A stretch of DNA of 9,277 nt from an uncultured Muribaculaceae bacterium (GCA_947178235.1 CAMWXQ010000026.1:1-9277), one strand, 5' to 3'. Numbered from the stretch's first letter, positions 1 to 7,770 are shown. Notes: generated by a model not told the origin, from the letters alone. Program-made: numbers and translations.

Positions 1-44
1 CAATTAAACTTTAAACCTAAGAGCGAAGCTCCTAAACCTTAAAC
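1..44. repeat. Short repeats around a mini-hairpin downstream of the xylanase gene
   Basis: This spacer holds two similar AT-rich heptamer-like repeats, TAAACCTAA at 12-20 and TAAACCTTAA at 33-42. Between them lies a small perfect hairpin, GAGC-GAA-GCTC, at 21-31. It sits just after the xylanase stop codon, so in RNA from the minus strand it would be a 4-bp stem with a TTC loop. No run of U follows directly, which makes it a weak terminator candidate. The three-base GAA/TTC loop is the same style as the hairpins at 8848-9208. The region continues past the left edge of the window, so its full extent is unknown. Confidence 0.45.
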
Positions 45-3000
45 TCACTCTCTGACGAGGAGTTTCTCGGCGCGGCGGGTGCCGTCGGCGCGGAGGGTCA
101 CGCGGATGACGAGGCCCGCGGCGGGTGCGGCGAGGCGGCGGCCGTCGAGCGAGTAGTATTCGGTCGAGACGACGGGCGCGGATTCGTCGGCGACGGTGAC
201 GGCGGGGAGCTCCGAGCCGCCGGCGGCGAGGCGGAGGGCGGCGTGGACGGCATAGTAGGCAGTCTTGGCGCGGAGGTCGCCGTCATAGAGGAGGGGATTG
301 TTCTCGCGCCACGAGTCGGTGTCGCGCAGGCCCCAGACCATCACGGTCGGGCAGTTGGAGCAGCTTAGGGCGCCGTTGACTATCGCGCCGTATGCCTCGG
401 CCTGGCGCTCCTGTGCGTCGGGGGACGAGGGGTCGGCCTGTGCGACGTCGAGCTCGGTGATGATGCAGTCGAGGCCGAGCTCCTTGAAGCGCTCGATGTT
501 GGCCACGAGGCGGGGCACGTCGATCTTGCCGACGGTGAGGTGGCATTGTAGGCCTACGCCGTGGATGGGCACGCCGGCGGCCACGAGCTTCTTGGCGAGG
601 TTGTAGAATGCCTCGGCCTTGAGGTCCCCCTTGAACTCGACGCCGTAGTCGTTGAGGAAGAGGCGGGCCTGCGGGTCGGCCTCATGGGCGCGGCGGAAGG
701 CACGGGCGATGAACTCCTCGCCGATGGCGATGGTCCAGACACTGGCGGTGCGGAGCTTGAAGGCATCGGGATCGGAGCGCACGACGCTCTGGTCGTCGTC
801 GAGGCACTCGTTCACGACATCCCACTCGCGGACGCGGCCGGCGAAGTGCCCGGCGACGTTGTCGATGTGGCTGTCCATGATTTCGGTGAGCTGGGCGGCG
901 TTCCACCCCTTGTCGTTCTTCTTGCCGTCCGATGAGAGCCATGCGGGAACCTGGGAGTGCCATACGAGGCAGTGGCCGCGCATGGCCATGCCGTTGGCGG
1001 CGGCGAAGTCGGCGAGGCGGTCACCGTCACCGTAGTTGAACACGCCGCGCTCGGGCTCGGTGGCGTCGAACTTCATCTCGTTCTCGGCCACGACGGCGTT
1101 GAACTGTGCGGCGATGAGTGCGGCATTGGGGTCGGAGGGATTGGAGATGTCATACCGCCACACGGGGACGGCCACGCCGATCGACTTGGAGGCCTCGGCG
1201 GCATAGGCGCGGAGGGGTGTCGGGTCGGTGAGGTCGGGGGTGTAGTCGACGGTCCAGTCGTCGTCCGAGCCACCGCCGAGAGTCCCGTCCTCCTGGATGG
1301 TCTCGCCCTGGCCCGAATAGTCGGTCGAGGTGACGCGGGCCACGACGGTATATGTGCCGTCGGCGGCGACATTCTCGGCGACCTCCCATGTATAGGCCTT
1401 CGGGTACTGGATGCGGAATGCCCAGTCGCCGCCGTCGAGCGCGCCCTTGCCGGCGGCGCTCACAAGGGTGAACTCATCCCCCGCCCTGAGGCTGTGCCCC
1501 TCGGGGAGGGAGATCTCGAGGACGGGCTTCACGTCGGAGACGGCGAGGTCCTGGCCGATGTTGTAGTACATGACCTTGCCCGAGACATCGAGGCGGTCGG
1601 CCGCGGTGGCCGAGGCGATGTCGAGGATGATGCGCGAGGTTGGGCGGACGCGCAGGTCGACACCCGCGCCCGAGACAAAGTCGGCGAGGGTGAGCGTGGC
1701 CGTCGAGGCGGCGGTGCCGGGGTCGAGGTGGCCGTAGACATCGGTGACGCCCGAGATCGAACCGCTGCCGCCGAGGGTGGCCCCGCGGTAGACATACACG
1801 CCCGTGGCCGTGGCCGCGGTGCCGACGGCGCCGCGGAGCTTCGATGTGCGGGCGGCCTCGGCGTCATTGGCGATGACGACGGTACCCCCGACGATCGAGA
1901 GTGCGCCCGATATATTATTGGTATTCGAGGTGAGGGTGTATGTACCGGTGCCCTCCTTCACGAGGCCGAGGACCGACGAGCCCGAGGGCGAAATCTCGCC
2001 GTCGAGGCGCGAGTCGGCATTGTCGCCGCCCACAATATAATATGTACGGTATGCCGAGCTCTTGTAGTAGCCCATCAGACGCGATCCGGCCTCCATGGCG
2101 AGGCGTCCGATGCGGAATCCGCGGGCCGTATTGTTCCCCTCGGCGGCGACCGTGGCGCCGGCGGCGATGGTCACGGCATTGTTCTCCCACAGCGGGGTAT
2201 ATCCCCCCTCGGCGATGGATGCGACGATGCGGTCGGCATCAAACTTCTTGCCGCCATGCCCGAGCACGACGCCGTAGAAGCCCGCCGAGACCGAAGGATT
2301 CACCTCCTTGAAGGGCATGATGGTGACGTCACCCGTGTATCCGCTCCAATCGGGCACCTGGGCACCCTTCTCGTTGCCGATGTACGATCGTTCGCCACCG
2401 CCGTGGATATTGAGCGCGCCCTCGCCCACCACCGGCGATGTCCAGTAGGTGTAACGCGAGGTGTAGACGTCGAGAGTCGTCCCCGCGGGGATGCGTATCG
2501 GGGTCGAGAAACGGGTATAGGCCGAGGCTGTGCTCGCGGGGTCGCTGAAATCGAGCACGCCGTCGGGATACTCGACATACTCCTCGCCATCCTTCGAGAG
2601 CACCACATTATCTATATAGTAATCGGTGTTCTCCGAGTTGTACCCGAGGCGCAGGGCGGTCGACGTATTCCCCTCGGGGACCTGGCCGAGCCTGTACAGG
2701 CGCCCCTGCCACTGGCCCTCGGGCCCCTGGGCGGGCCATCCGTCATCCTCATAGATCTTGTCGGCGCCGACGAGGATGTCGAAGTGCTTCCACTCGCCGC
2801 AGGGGTCGCCGACGGCGCGGCGTGTGTCGAGGGTGAGGCGGTCGGCACCCTGGTTGATGAGCGTGCCGGCGAGATTGTCGGGGAGGGTGAATTCGACATA
2901 GTCGTTCCACCCGCGCAGGGTTATGTGCAGGACCTTGTTCGAGCCTCCGGCGGGGTCATTCTCGACCACGGCGGTCGTCGTGGTCTCCGAGCCATAGAGG

Positions 3001-3119
3001 TTCCACACGGGGAAGGCGTGGCCGACCGGATAATCTTCGAAGTCACAGATGACGGTCGCGGCCGAGGCCACGCCGCCGCACAGCAGCATCAGAGCCGCCG
3101 GCAGAAACGTGAGTTTCAT
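45..3119 (-). CDS. Secreted multidomain GH10 endo-1,4-beta-xylanase
   Basis: A GH10 enzyme cleaves internal beta-1,4 bonds of xylan by a retaining mechanism. Residues 1-20 are a signal peptide ending ASA; there is no proper lipobox. Residues about 22-175 form a beta-rich, possibly carbohydrate-binding domain (DFEDYPVG near 26, YYIDNVVL near 167). Residues about 183-610 are glycine- and threonine-rich and contain an autotransporter-type beta-strand repeat (GLVKEGTGTYTLTS from 385). After an acidic linker (about 613-635) comes the catalytic domain, about 636-965: ENEMK at 679-683, HCLVWH at 716-721, acid/base Glu771 in WDVVNE, LNDYG at 822-826, nucleophile Glu889 in ITEL, and Trp929. Residues 987-1024 (YYSLDGRRL...) resemble a type IX secretion sorting domain. 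The enzyme is likely exported or held on the surface. The start fits the signal peptide and a promoter about 50 bases upstream. Xylanase activity is family-level inference; the non-catalytic domains are less certain. Confidence 0.93.
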   Translation of the reverse strand: MKLTFLPAALMLLCGGVASAATVICDFEDYPVGHAFPVWNLYGSETTTTAVVENDPAGGSNKVLHITLRGWNDYVEFTLPDNLAGTLINQGADRLTLDTRRAVGDPCGEWKHFDILVGADKIYEDDGWPAQGPEGQWQGRLYRLGQVPEGNTSTALRLGYNSENTDYYIDNVVLSKDGEEYVEYPDGVLDFSDPASTASAYTRFSTPIRIPAGTTLDVYTSRYTYWTSPVVGEGALNIHGGGERSYIGNEKGAQVPDWSGYTGDVTIMPFKEVNPSVSAGFYGVVLGHGGKKFDADRIVASIAEGGYTPLWENNAVTIAAGATVAAEGNNTARGFRIGRLAMEAGSRLMGYYKSSAYRTYYIVGGDNADSRLDGEISPSGSSVLGLVKEGTGTYTLTSNTNNISGALSIVGGTVVIANDAEAARTSKLRGAVGTAATATGVYVYRGATLGGSGSISGVTDVYGHLDPGTAASTATLTLADFVSGAGVDLRVRPTSRIILDIASATAADRLDVSGKVMYYNIGQDLAVSDVKPVLEISLPEGHSLRAGDEFTLVSAAGKGALDGGDWAFRIQYPKAYTWEVAENVAADGTYTVVARVTSTDYSGQGETIQEDGTLGGGSDDDWTVDYTPDLTDPTPLRAYAAEASKSIGVAVPVWRYDISNPSDPNAALIAAQFNAVVAENEMKFDATEPERGVFNYGDGDRLADFAAANGMAMRGHCLVWHSQVPAWLSSDGKKNDKGWNAAQLTEIMDSHIDNVAGHFAGRVREWDVVNECLDDDQSVVRSDPDAFKLRTASVWTIAIGEEFIARAFRRAHEADPQARLFLNDYGVEFKGDLKAEAFYNLAKKLVAAGVPIHGVGLQCHLTVGKIDVPRLVANIERFKELGLDCIITELDVAQADPSSPDAQERQAEAYGAIVNGALSCSNCPTVMVWGLRDTDSWRENNPLLYDGDLRAKTAYYAVHAALRLAAGGSELPAVTVADESAPVVSTEYYSLDGRRLAAPAAGLVIRVTLRADGTRRAEKLLVRE

Positions 3120-3169
3120 GGGTTTGATAGTAATTGTGTCAGGTTATTGATTTCTTGGGTTAACGGCTG

Positions 3170-3201
3170 CAAAGATAATACATTGCACCCGAATATACAA
3201 G
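3170..3201 (-). promoter_or_regulatory. Bacteroidetes-type promoter of the xylanase gene
   Basis: On the minus strand the -7 box is TATCTTTG (complement of 3170-3177), matching TAnnTTTG. The -33 box is CTTG (complement of 3198-3201), one base off TTTG, with a 20-base spacer. Transcription would start near 3162, giving a leader of about 45 bases before the ATG at 3117-3119. No Shine-Dalgarno sequence is seen, as is usual in this phylum. The promoter lies in the 98-base gap after the terminase stop, so the xylanase can be expressed apart from the terminase operon. Confidence 0.75.
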
Positions 3202-3217
3202 AGGCTGACGCACAGAA

Positions 3218-5098
3218 TCAACACCCGCAGCGTCGCAGGGCCTCGATCTCGGCGGGCGAGAGGGGCGGATTGCGGCGCAGCTCCTCGGCGTGGACCCACA
3301 GGGCTATGGCGCGCGTCATGAGCACGTCATCATGACACCCGCGCCGCGCGGCATACCCTCCGCCGTCGGTGACCTCGTACTGGCCGAGCTCGTCACAGGC
3401 CGTGGCGTCGCGCTCGACATATCCCCCCTCGCGCACGAGGGCGATGAGATTGGCGATGACGGCGGCCTTGGTGGCGCGGTTGGTGTGGAACCCCGGCTTG
3501 GGCACCGTCCCGTCGCCCGAGGGGGGCCGGCGGTAGAGGCGCGGATATGCTCGGGAGAGGCGCGAGAGGATGTAGGGCCCCTCGCCCGCCCCGTCGGATT
3601 CGAGCGTGTTGCTCTCGACGACGAGCAGGGCGCGGCCATACCACTTGGCGAGCGCCGCGGCCTTCCATGCGAGCAGGTCGTGGTCGATGTGCCCGCGCCA
3701 CTGTGCCACGACCTCGGGGAGCTCGCCCGGGCGGTCGAGCTTGCGGTCGACCACCGAGATGACCGACCAGTCGGCCCCGCGCGAGCGTCCGCCGATGTCG
3801 ACCGCGGCCACATACGAGCCCCCTGGCCTCGGCAGGGCCCACACCGAGCATCCCCCGCGGGTGTCCTCGGCGAATCCCGGGGCCGAGAGGTCGTGGGGGA
3901 GCCCGCCGCGGCATCCGTACGGCTCGCCCGTCATCATCGGGGGACGCACCCCGGCGCGGAGGCGCGCCACACCCTCGGAGGAGAATACCCCGCGCGAGGT
4001 GGTGGCGAAGGCCTCGTCGGGGGTCGACGGGAACTCGGTCATCATCGAGCGGTGGTCCTCGTACTCGCGTCGGCGATGGCGGTACCACATGAGCCCCTCG
4101 AGCGTCACCCCCTCGTGGGCCTCCCACAGTCCGCGCTCGTATGCGTCGAGGCTCGCCCAGAGCGCCGCGGGGTCGGGCACGGGCTCGGTGTAGATGCCGA
4201 TCTCGAACCAGGGCACGAAGAAGGGTAGCTTGTCGGACCCCTCCGCGGAACATGCCCTCATCCACTCGCGGTGGAAGAAGTTGCCCACGCCGTTGGCGGT
4301 GCTCTCGAGAGCCACGAAGGAGAGCGGCTTGCGCATGATGCCCGAGATGACGGAGCGTATGAGGTCCGAGGGGTTGTGCAGCGGCGAGTCCTTCCAGAAG
4401 GCGACCTCGCTCAGATGCGCGAGGGCATAGTCCTGGCCGCGGGTCGACTCCTGGTTCTCGCTCGAACTGACCGTCACGCGACACTCGCGCCCGGGGATGC
4501 AGCGTGTGTTCACCATGCGCTCGAAGGGGCGGAACTCGGGCTTGCACTCCTCCTCCCAGAACTCCTCGGGATAGCGCGCGAGCAGGCGCGAGTAGATTCC
4601 GCGGATGGTGGCGGAGGTGTCCTTGACGTGGGCGCAGATGAGCGAGTTCCACCCGCGGCGGTGGACGATCTGGATCCACGCGAAGTAGACCTGGATCAGC
4701 GTCGACCCGCCCCACTGGCGCGCCTTGAGCATGATGAGGCGGAGCGGCTCGCCGGCGTTGCGCATCCTCTCCAGCTCGCGCACGAGGCGCCGCTGTGGAG
4801 CGTTGAGCACAAATGGTATCTCGGTCATCGTGACCTTGTCCATGATCTTGACGCAGCGCCATGCCCAGTACTCGAAGTCGTGGCGGAAACGGAGCATGGC
4901 CATGTCGTGCGCCCTCAGCCCCACCGAGTATGCGGGGTCGCGCAGCATCGAGACGGGGAGCCAAACGCCACATTCGCGGATGCGGGCCGGGTCGTTGGGG
5001 TCGCCGGTCTCGGGGGCGTAGTCCCAGAGGGCTTTGAGGGCCTTGCGCCGCTCGTTCTCGGCCATGACGGCCTCTATGTCGGTGTGTGCGTGTGTCAT
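3218..5098 (-). CDS. terL: Phage-type terminase large subunit (DNA packaging ATPase/nuclease)
   Basis: TerL proteins drive phage DNA into the capsid and cut it with a C-terminal nuclease. This 626-residue protein has the usual two-domain plan and length. The ATPase domain has a Walker A-like loop KARQWGGST (125-133), a Walker B-like LAHLSEVAFW with Glu231, and a coupling motif ESTANG (265-270). The RNase H-like nuclease domain shows candidate metal ligands Asp434 (AAVDIGG), Glu495 (VVESN) and Asp590/591 (HDDVLMTRA). The lysine normally before Ser/Thr in Walker A is Gly131; Lys125 may substitute. I chose the ATG at 5096-5098 because it forms an ATGA overlap with the upstream stop codon; Met12 (5063-5065) is the alternative. 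The frame stays open upstream to 5938, but that stretch lies under the upstream gene. No small terminase, portal or capsid gene is adjacent, which is odd for a working prophage. Confidence 0.88.
   Translation of the reverse strand: MTHAHTDIEAVMAENERRKALKALWDYAPETGDPNDPARIRECGVWLPVSMLRDPAYSVGLRAHDMAMLRFRHDFEYWAWRCVKIMDKVTMTEIPFVLNAPQRRLVRELERMRNAGEPLRLIMLKARQWGGSTLIQVYFAWIQIVHRRGWNSLICAHVKDTSATIRGIYSRLLARYPEEFWEEECKPEFRPFERMVNTRCIPGRECRVTVSSSENQESTRGQDYALAHLSEVAFWKDSPLHNPSDLIRSVISGIMRKPLSFVALESTANGVGNFFHREWMRACSAEGSDKLPFFVPWFEIGIYTEPVPDPAALWASLDAYERGLWEAHEGVTLEGLMWYRHRRREYEDHRSMMTEFPSTPDEAFATTSRGVFSSEGVARLRAGVRPPMMTGEPYGCRGGLPHDLSAPGFAEDTRGGCSVWALPRPGGSYVAAVDIGGRSRGADWSVISVVDRKLDRPGELPEVVAQWRGHIDHDLLAWKAAALAKWYGRALLVVESNTLESDGAGEGPYILSRLSRAYPRLYRRPPSGDGTVPKPGFHTNRATKAAVIANLIALVREGGYVERDATACDELGQYEVTDGGGYAARRGCHDDVLMTRAIALWVHAEELRRNPPLSPAEIEALRRCGC
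5095..5098 (-). promoter_or_regulatory. ATGA stop/start overlap coupling the two operon genes
   Basis: On the minus strand the last codon of the 796-residue protein is followed by TGA, and the A before it starts the terminase ATG. This four-base ATGA overlap is typical of translational coupling. It supports both the terminase start and the view that the two proteins are made together. Confidence 0.8.
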
Positions 5099-7485
5099 TC
5101 GAGTCTGAGTGTGAAGGATTCGGGATAGGGTGTGGTGATCCGGGCGGCGATGCGGAGGGTGTGGCAGTGCGCGAGGGGGAGGGTCATCGCGATGGGGTGG
5201 TCGAGGTCGCCGTCGAGCCCGAAAGCAGCCACGTCGGTCTCCCCTGCCCCACCCTGCGAGGCGGTGACCGTGACCGTGCCCGCGAGCGAGCGCCCCGCCA
5301 TCGCGAGCTCGAAGGGGATTCGGGCCCTGTGCCGGACATCGACACGAGATTCGAGACCGAACGAGATGGCCGTCGGGCCGTCCACACCGGCCGAGCAGTC
5401 GCGCACGGCGCCGCCGTCCATCGTGGCGAGGAGCCCCGAGGTGGTGGCACAGAAGGAGGTCGGGACGAAGTCGTCGCGCAGATAGTTCCACTCGCGCTCC
5501 ATGTCGACGATCCTCACCGACGTCGCTCCCCCGTCGGGCGAGGCGCGGGCACACCACAGCTCCCTGTGGACAGGTTCGTAGCCGAGCAGGTCGCCACCCG
5601 CGCCGGCGAGGATGGTCGTGGCGCGGCTCCCCGCGAGCCTGACGGCATCCCCGCCCGCGATCACCGCGACGCCGCCGGGGATGGCGGCCACGGCGCGCCC
5701 CGAGAGGACGGGGCGCGGGTCGATGCGGGCCGTGGAGATCGAGCCGAGGGCGCGGTCGGTCGTGATCCCCGCGCTCCCGCCGGGGCCGAGGAGGTAGAAC
5801 GACTCGCGGGCAAACTCCCACGTCGTGCCCGAGCGGGCGGCGGGGGTCACGGCCACAGGTGGGCCGACAGGCGAGCGCGCGACGGCCGTGATGGAGAGTG
5901 GCGCGGAGACGGGGGCGACGGCCACGAGCCCGGGCCATGAGGCCGGGAGGGGGTCGCTGTCATCGGGGAACTCGGGAGGGGTCCTCGATCCCTCGGGCTC
6001 GATGGGACGGAGCGAGGGGTCGAGGTGGTAGCTCCATCGCCCGCAGCGGCTCGGGGAGAGGTCGAAGGTGATGTGCCACGCCGAGGTGTAGAGGGCGAGG
6101 CTGCGGGCGCGCGGCGAGGGATAGAGGAGCAGGGGCGAGAGGGTGGTCGGGAGCCGCCCGTCGATGTGCCCGCGCACGACGGTGTGGCCGTTCGGCCCGA
6201 GGTCGGTCTCGGTGGCGGCGTCGGTGCCCGAGGGGAGGTCGGAGAGCGCTATGGCATACTCGGCGGGATGATACCCCTCGAAGGGAGTGGCCGTCAGCCC
6301 GCCGTAGACCACCGCGCTGCCCCCCGCCGTGGCCGAGGCGGGGGCGAAGGTGTGGGGCCGGGAGAGCAGGGCGAGCGGCTCCTCGGCGGGACGGAGCCCG
6401 GTGAGGCGGGCGGCCATGCGGCGCATGGTCTCGATGTCGTCATCCATCGTGCCGAGGGGGAGGGCATAGGGGCGGAAGAGCTCGGCGCCGAAGGCGAGGA
6501 CGGCATCGACATACCCCGCGCCACATCCGCCGGGAGCGCCGGGCTGCACGCCGTCGCCCCATCCGGGGACGAGGCAGCGGTAGCGCAGGTTCTGCCCCTC
6601 GACGCCGAGGTATCTGCAGATCGACGCGCCCCCCGAGGCGGTGTCGAGCGGGTGGAGCTGGGGCGCGACCTCGATCTCGACATGGTCGACGAGATTGGTC
6701 CAGATCTCCGAGTCGGGATTGGCCTTGACCACCTCCAACCCGAAGGCCGAGGCCGAGAGTGTCATCTGTGAGGTCTGCGCATAGCCGGGCGCATCGACAT
6801 GCATCTGGGCGGAGGTCATCTGCAATCCCTCGGCGGGGGCCACCAACACGGGGGCCGAGGTGTAGAGGATGGTGCCGTCGCGCCCGACGAGCTTGTATCG
6901 GGCCATGACGGGCTGGACATAGCGGTGGTTGGCCGCTGAGGCGTCGGCGATGCGGCGGTATGCAGTGCGCAGGGCCGAGCCTATGGCCACGGCGTCGGCA
7001 TCGGCGACGGTATGCGTGCGGCTGTCATACGAGCCTTTGAGGGTGATCGGGGGGACGGGGGCGGACTCGACGGCGAGGTCGCGGCGAACGATCGAGCAGA
7101 GGCCGTGGCAGGAGAACTCCCGCTCGACCCACTTGATGCGCTCGGGCACATGCTCGTAGCATCGCACGGGCCTGTCCGACGCGAAGACATAGAGGATGCC
7201 GTCGGCGAGGACGACCGAGGTGATGTCGCCCGCCACGGGGTCGAGCTCGACACCCCCGTCGTATGGGAAGCCGAAGCAGCACAACGAGCCGTTGCGCTCG
7301 ACATAGAAGAGCCACTCCGATCCGTCGCCCGCGCGCGAGGTCACAGGATCGAGAAAATGGTCGACGAGGCCATAGACGGTGACAAACCCCGTAGGGCGGA
7401 CACCGCGGAGCTTGCGGGCATCGGGCGAGAGGCGGAGATTGGTGATGGGGCGTGTGGTGCTTGTGTCGGGATAGAGGTATTTCAT
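5095..7485 (-). CDS. Large beta-rich protein of unknown function, coupled to terL; possible phage structural/tail protein
   Basis: I do not recognise a named family. The 796-residue protein has no signal peptide and no clear membrane segment, so it is probably cytoplasmic or part of a particle. The N-terminal half (about 34-135) reads as repeating beta strands (SEWLFYVERNGSLCCFGFPY, ADGILYVFASDRPV). A middle part carries an acidic patch (MDDDIETMRRMAARL, 347-361). The part from about 555 to 700 again has propeller-like strands (GGVAVIAGGDAVRLAG, EPVHRELWCARASPDGG, RIVDMEREWNYLRDDF). The C-terminus (about 705-796) looks like a beta sandwich. Its partner is a terminase, and phage hub or nozzle proteins can have such propellers, so a virion role is a reasonable guess. 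The ATG at 7483-7485 follows a good -7 box about 40 bases upstream. An in-frame extension to 7662 would translate the intergenic repeats, so I left it out. Confidence 0.82.
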   Translation of the reverse strand: MKYLYPDTSTTRPITNLRLSPDARKLRGVRPTGFVTVYGLVDHFLDPVTSRAGDGSEWLFYVERNGSLCCFGFPYDGGVELDPVAGDITSVVLADGILYVFASDRPVRCYEHVPERIKWVEREFSCHGLCSIVRRDLAVESAPVPPITLKGSYDSRTHTVADADAVAIGSALRTAYRRIADASAANHRYVQPVMARYKLVGRDGTILYTSAPVLVAPAEGLQMTSAQMHVDAPGYAQTSQMTLSASAFGLEVVKANPDSEIWTNLVDHVEIEVAPQLHPLDTASGGASICRYLGVEGQNLRYRCLVPGWGDGVQPGAPGGCGAGYVDAVLAFGAELFRPYALPLGTMDDDIETMRRMAARLTGLRPAEEPLALLSRPHTFAPASATAGGSAVVYGGLTATPFEGYHPAEYAIALSDLPSGTDAATETDLGPNGHTVVRGHIDGRLPTTLSPLLLYPSPRARSLALYTSAWHITFDLSPSRCGRWSYHLDPSLRPIEPEGSRTPPEFPDDSDPLPASWPGLVAVAPVSAPLSITAVARSPVGPPVAVTPAARSGTTWEFARESFYLLGPGGSAGITTDRALGSISTARIDPRPVLSGRAVAAIPGGVAVIAGGDAVRLAGSRATTILAGAGGDLLGYEPVHRELWCARASPDGGATSVRIVDMEREWNYLRDDFVPTSFCATTSGLLATMDGGAVRDCSAGVDGPTAISFGLESRVDVRHRARIPFELAMAGRSLAGTVTVTASQGGAGETDVAAFGLDGDLDHPIAMTLPLAHCHTLRIAARITTPYPESFTLRLE

Positions 7486-7521
7486 AATAAGATAAAGGAG
7501 TTTGAGAATCGTTTTACGCTG

Positions 7522-7529
7522 CAAAGTTA
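7522..7529 (-). promoter_or_regulatory. -7 box of the promoter for the terminase operon
   Basis: The complement of these bases is TAACTTTG, matching TAnnTTTG, followed by CAGC as in the other two promoters here. No clear TTTG is seen at the expected -33 distance (around 7549-7554, where the complement reads CTAT or CACT). The predicted start is near 7515 and the leader is about 30 bases, A/T-rich and without a Shine-Dalgarno sequence. The host-type -7 box suggests the operon can be read by the normal housekeeping sigma factor. Confidence 0.6.
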
Positions 7530-7580
7530 CGACACGAAACCCGCCCCCATAGTGCGATAATGCATACTTGTGAGGAAAAA

Positions 7581-7642
7581 ATTTTGAATTTTGAATGGGG
7601 GATTTTGAATGGGGGATGGGGGATTTTGAATTTTGAATGGGG
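7581..7642. repeat. Degenerate tandem repeats of ATTTTGAATGGGG type
   Basis: A 20-base unit, ATTTTGAATTTTGAATGGGG, occurs at 7581-7600 and again, identical, at 7623-7642. A shorter ATTTTGAATGGGGG lies between them (7602-7615), followed by GATGGGGG. The pattern is a mix of ATTTTGAA and GGGGG blocks. Such slippage-prone blocks upstream of a gene could vary in length between strains. They lie between the two divergent promoters, roughly 50 to 120 bases from the leftward -7 box. No function is known to me. Confidence 0.75.
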
Positions 7643-7693
7643 AATTTGGCCATAATAGCCACGATTACACCCCGTTTGAAATTTTCTATCCAT

Positions 7694-7717
7694 ATTTTTT
7701 GACATTTGTCAAAAAAT
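7694..7717. promoter_or_regulatory. 11-bp perfect palindrome, candidate operator
   Basis: The left arm ATTTTTTGACA (7694-7704) is perfectly complementary to the right arm TGTCAAAAAAT (7707-7717) across a TT spacer. It lies about 20 bases upstream of the -33 box of the lipoprotein promoter. As a hairpin it would have an A/T-heavy stem with runs of T and A on either side, so it could also act as a terminator in either direction. However, no gene is read towards it, which favours a binding site for a dimeric regulator. Confidence 0.5.
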
Positions 7718-7730
7718 TCTGAGAATTTTT
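7712..7730. repeat. Second palindrome overlapping the first
   Basis: AAAAATTC (7712-7719) pairs with GAATTTTT (7723-7730) across TGA. Its left arm shares bases 7712-7717 with the right arm of the 7694-7717 palindrome, so the two structures cannot form at the same time in one strand. This could be chance in AT-rich DNA, or an alternative-folding or double-site regulator. Confidence 0.4.
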
Positions 7731-7738
7731 AAAAATAA

Positions 7739-7770
7739 TTTGGAGATAAGGATTAATATACCTACCTTTG
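7739..7770 (+). promoter_or_regulatory. Bacteroidetes-type promoter of the lipoprotein operon
   Basis: The -33 box TTTG (7739-7742) and the -7 box TACCTTTG (7763-7770) are separated by 20 bases, an exact match to the phylum consensus. This is the best promoter in the window. Transcription would start around 7775-7778, giving a leader of about 47 bases before the ATG at 7824. It probably drives both lipoprotein genes. Confidence 0.82.

Noticed and set aside
3120..3217. Terminator between the terminase and xylanase genes
   Set aside because: I found no convincing hairpin followed by T residues; only the xylanase promoter is supported here.
957..3335. Long 792-codon open frame on the plus strand, antisense to the xylanase
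   Set aside because: It lies opposite a well-supported GH10 gene, its translation is low-complexity (rich in G, A, V, D, R), and very GC-rich DNA has few stops in antisense frames.
3393..4973. 526-codon minus-strand frame inside the terminase gene
   Set aside because: It is a shifted frame of terL with an arginine- and proline-rich translation and no motif.
3290..5128. Several plus-strand open frames opposite the terminase gene
   Set aside because: They are antisense shadows with skewed composition and no recognisable domain; the minus-strand terminase has clear motifs.
5099..5938. Upstream extension of the terminase reading frame
   Set aside because: It overlaps the upstream gene in another frame and reads as Arg/Pro-rich low complexity; the ATGA overlap gives a better start.
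7486..7662. N-terminal extension of the 796-residue protein
   Set aside because: It would translate the intergenic repeats and run through the promoter -7 box.
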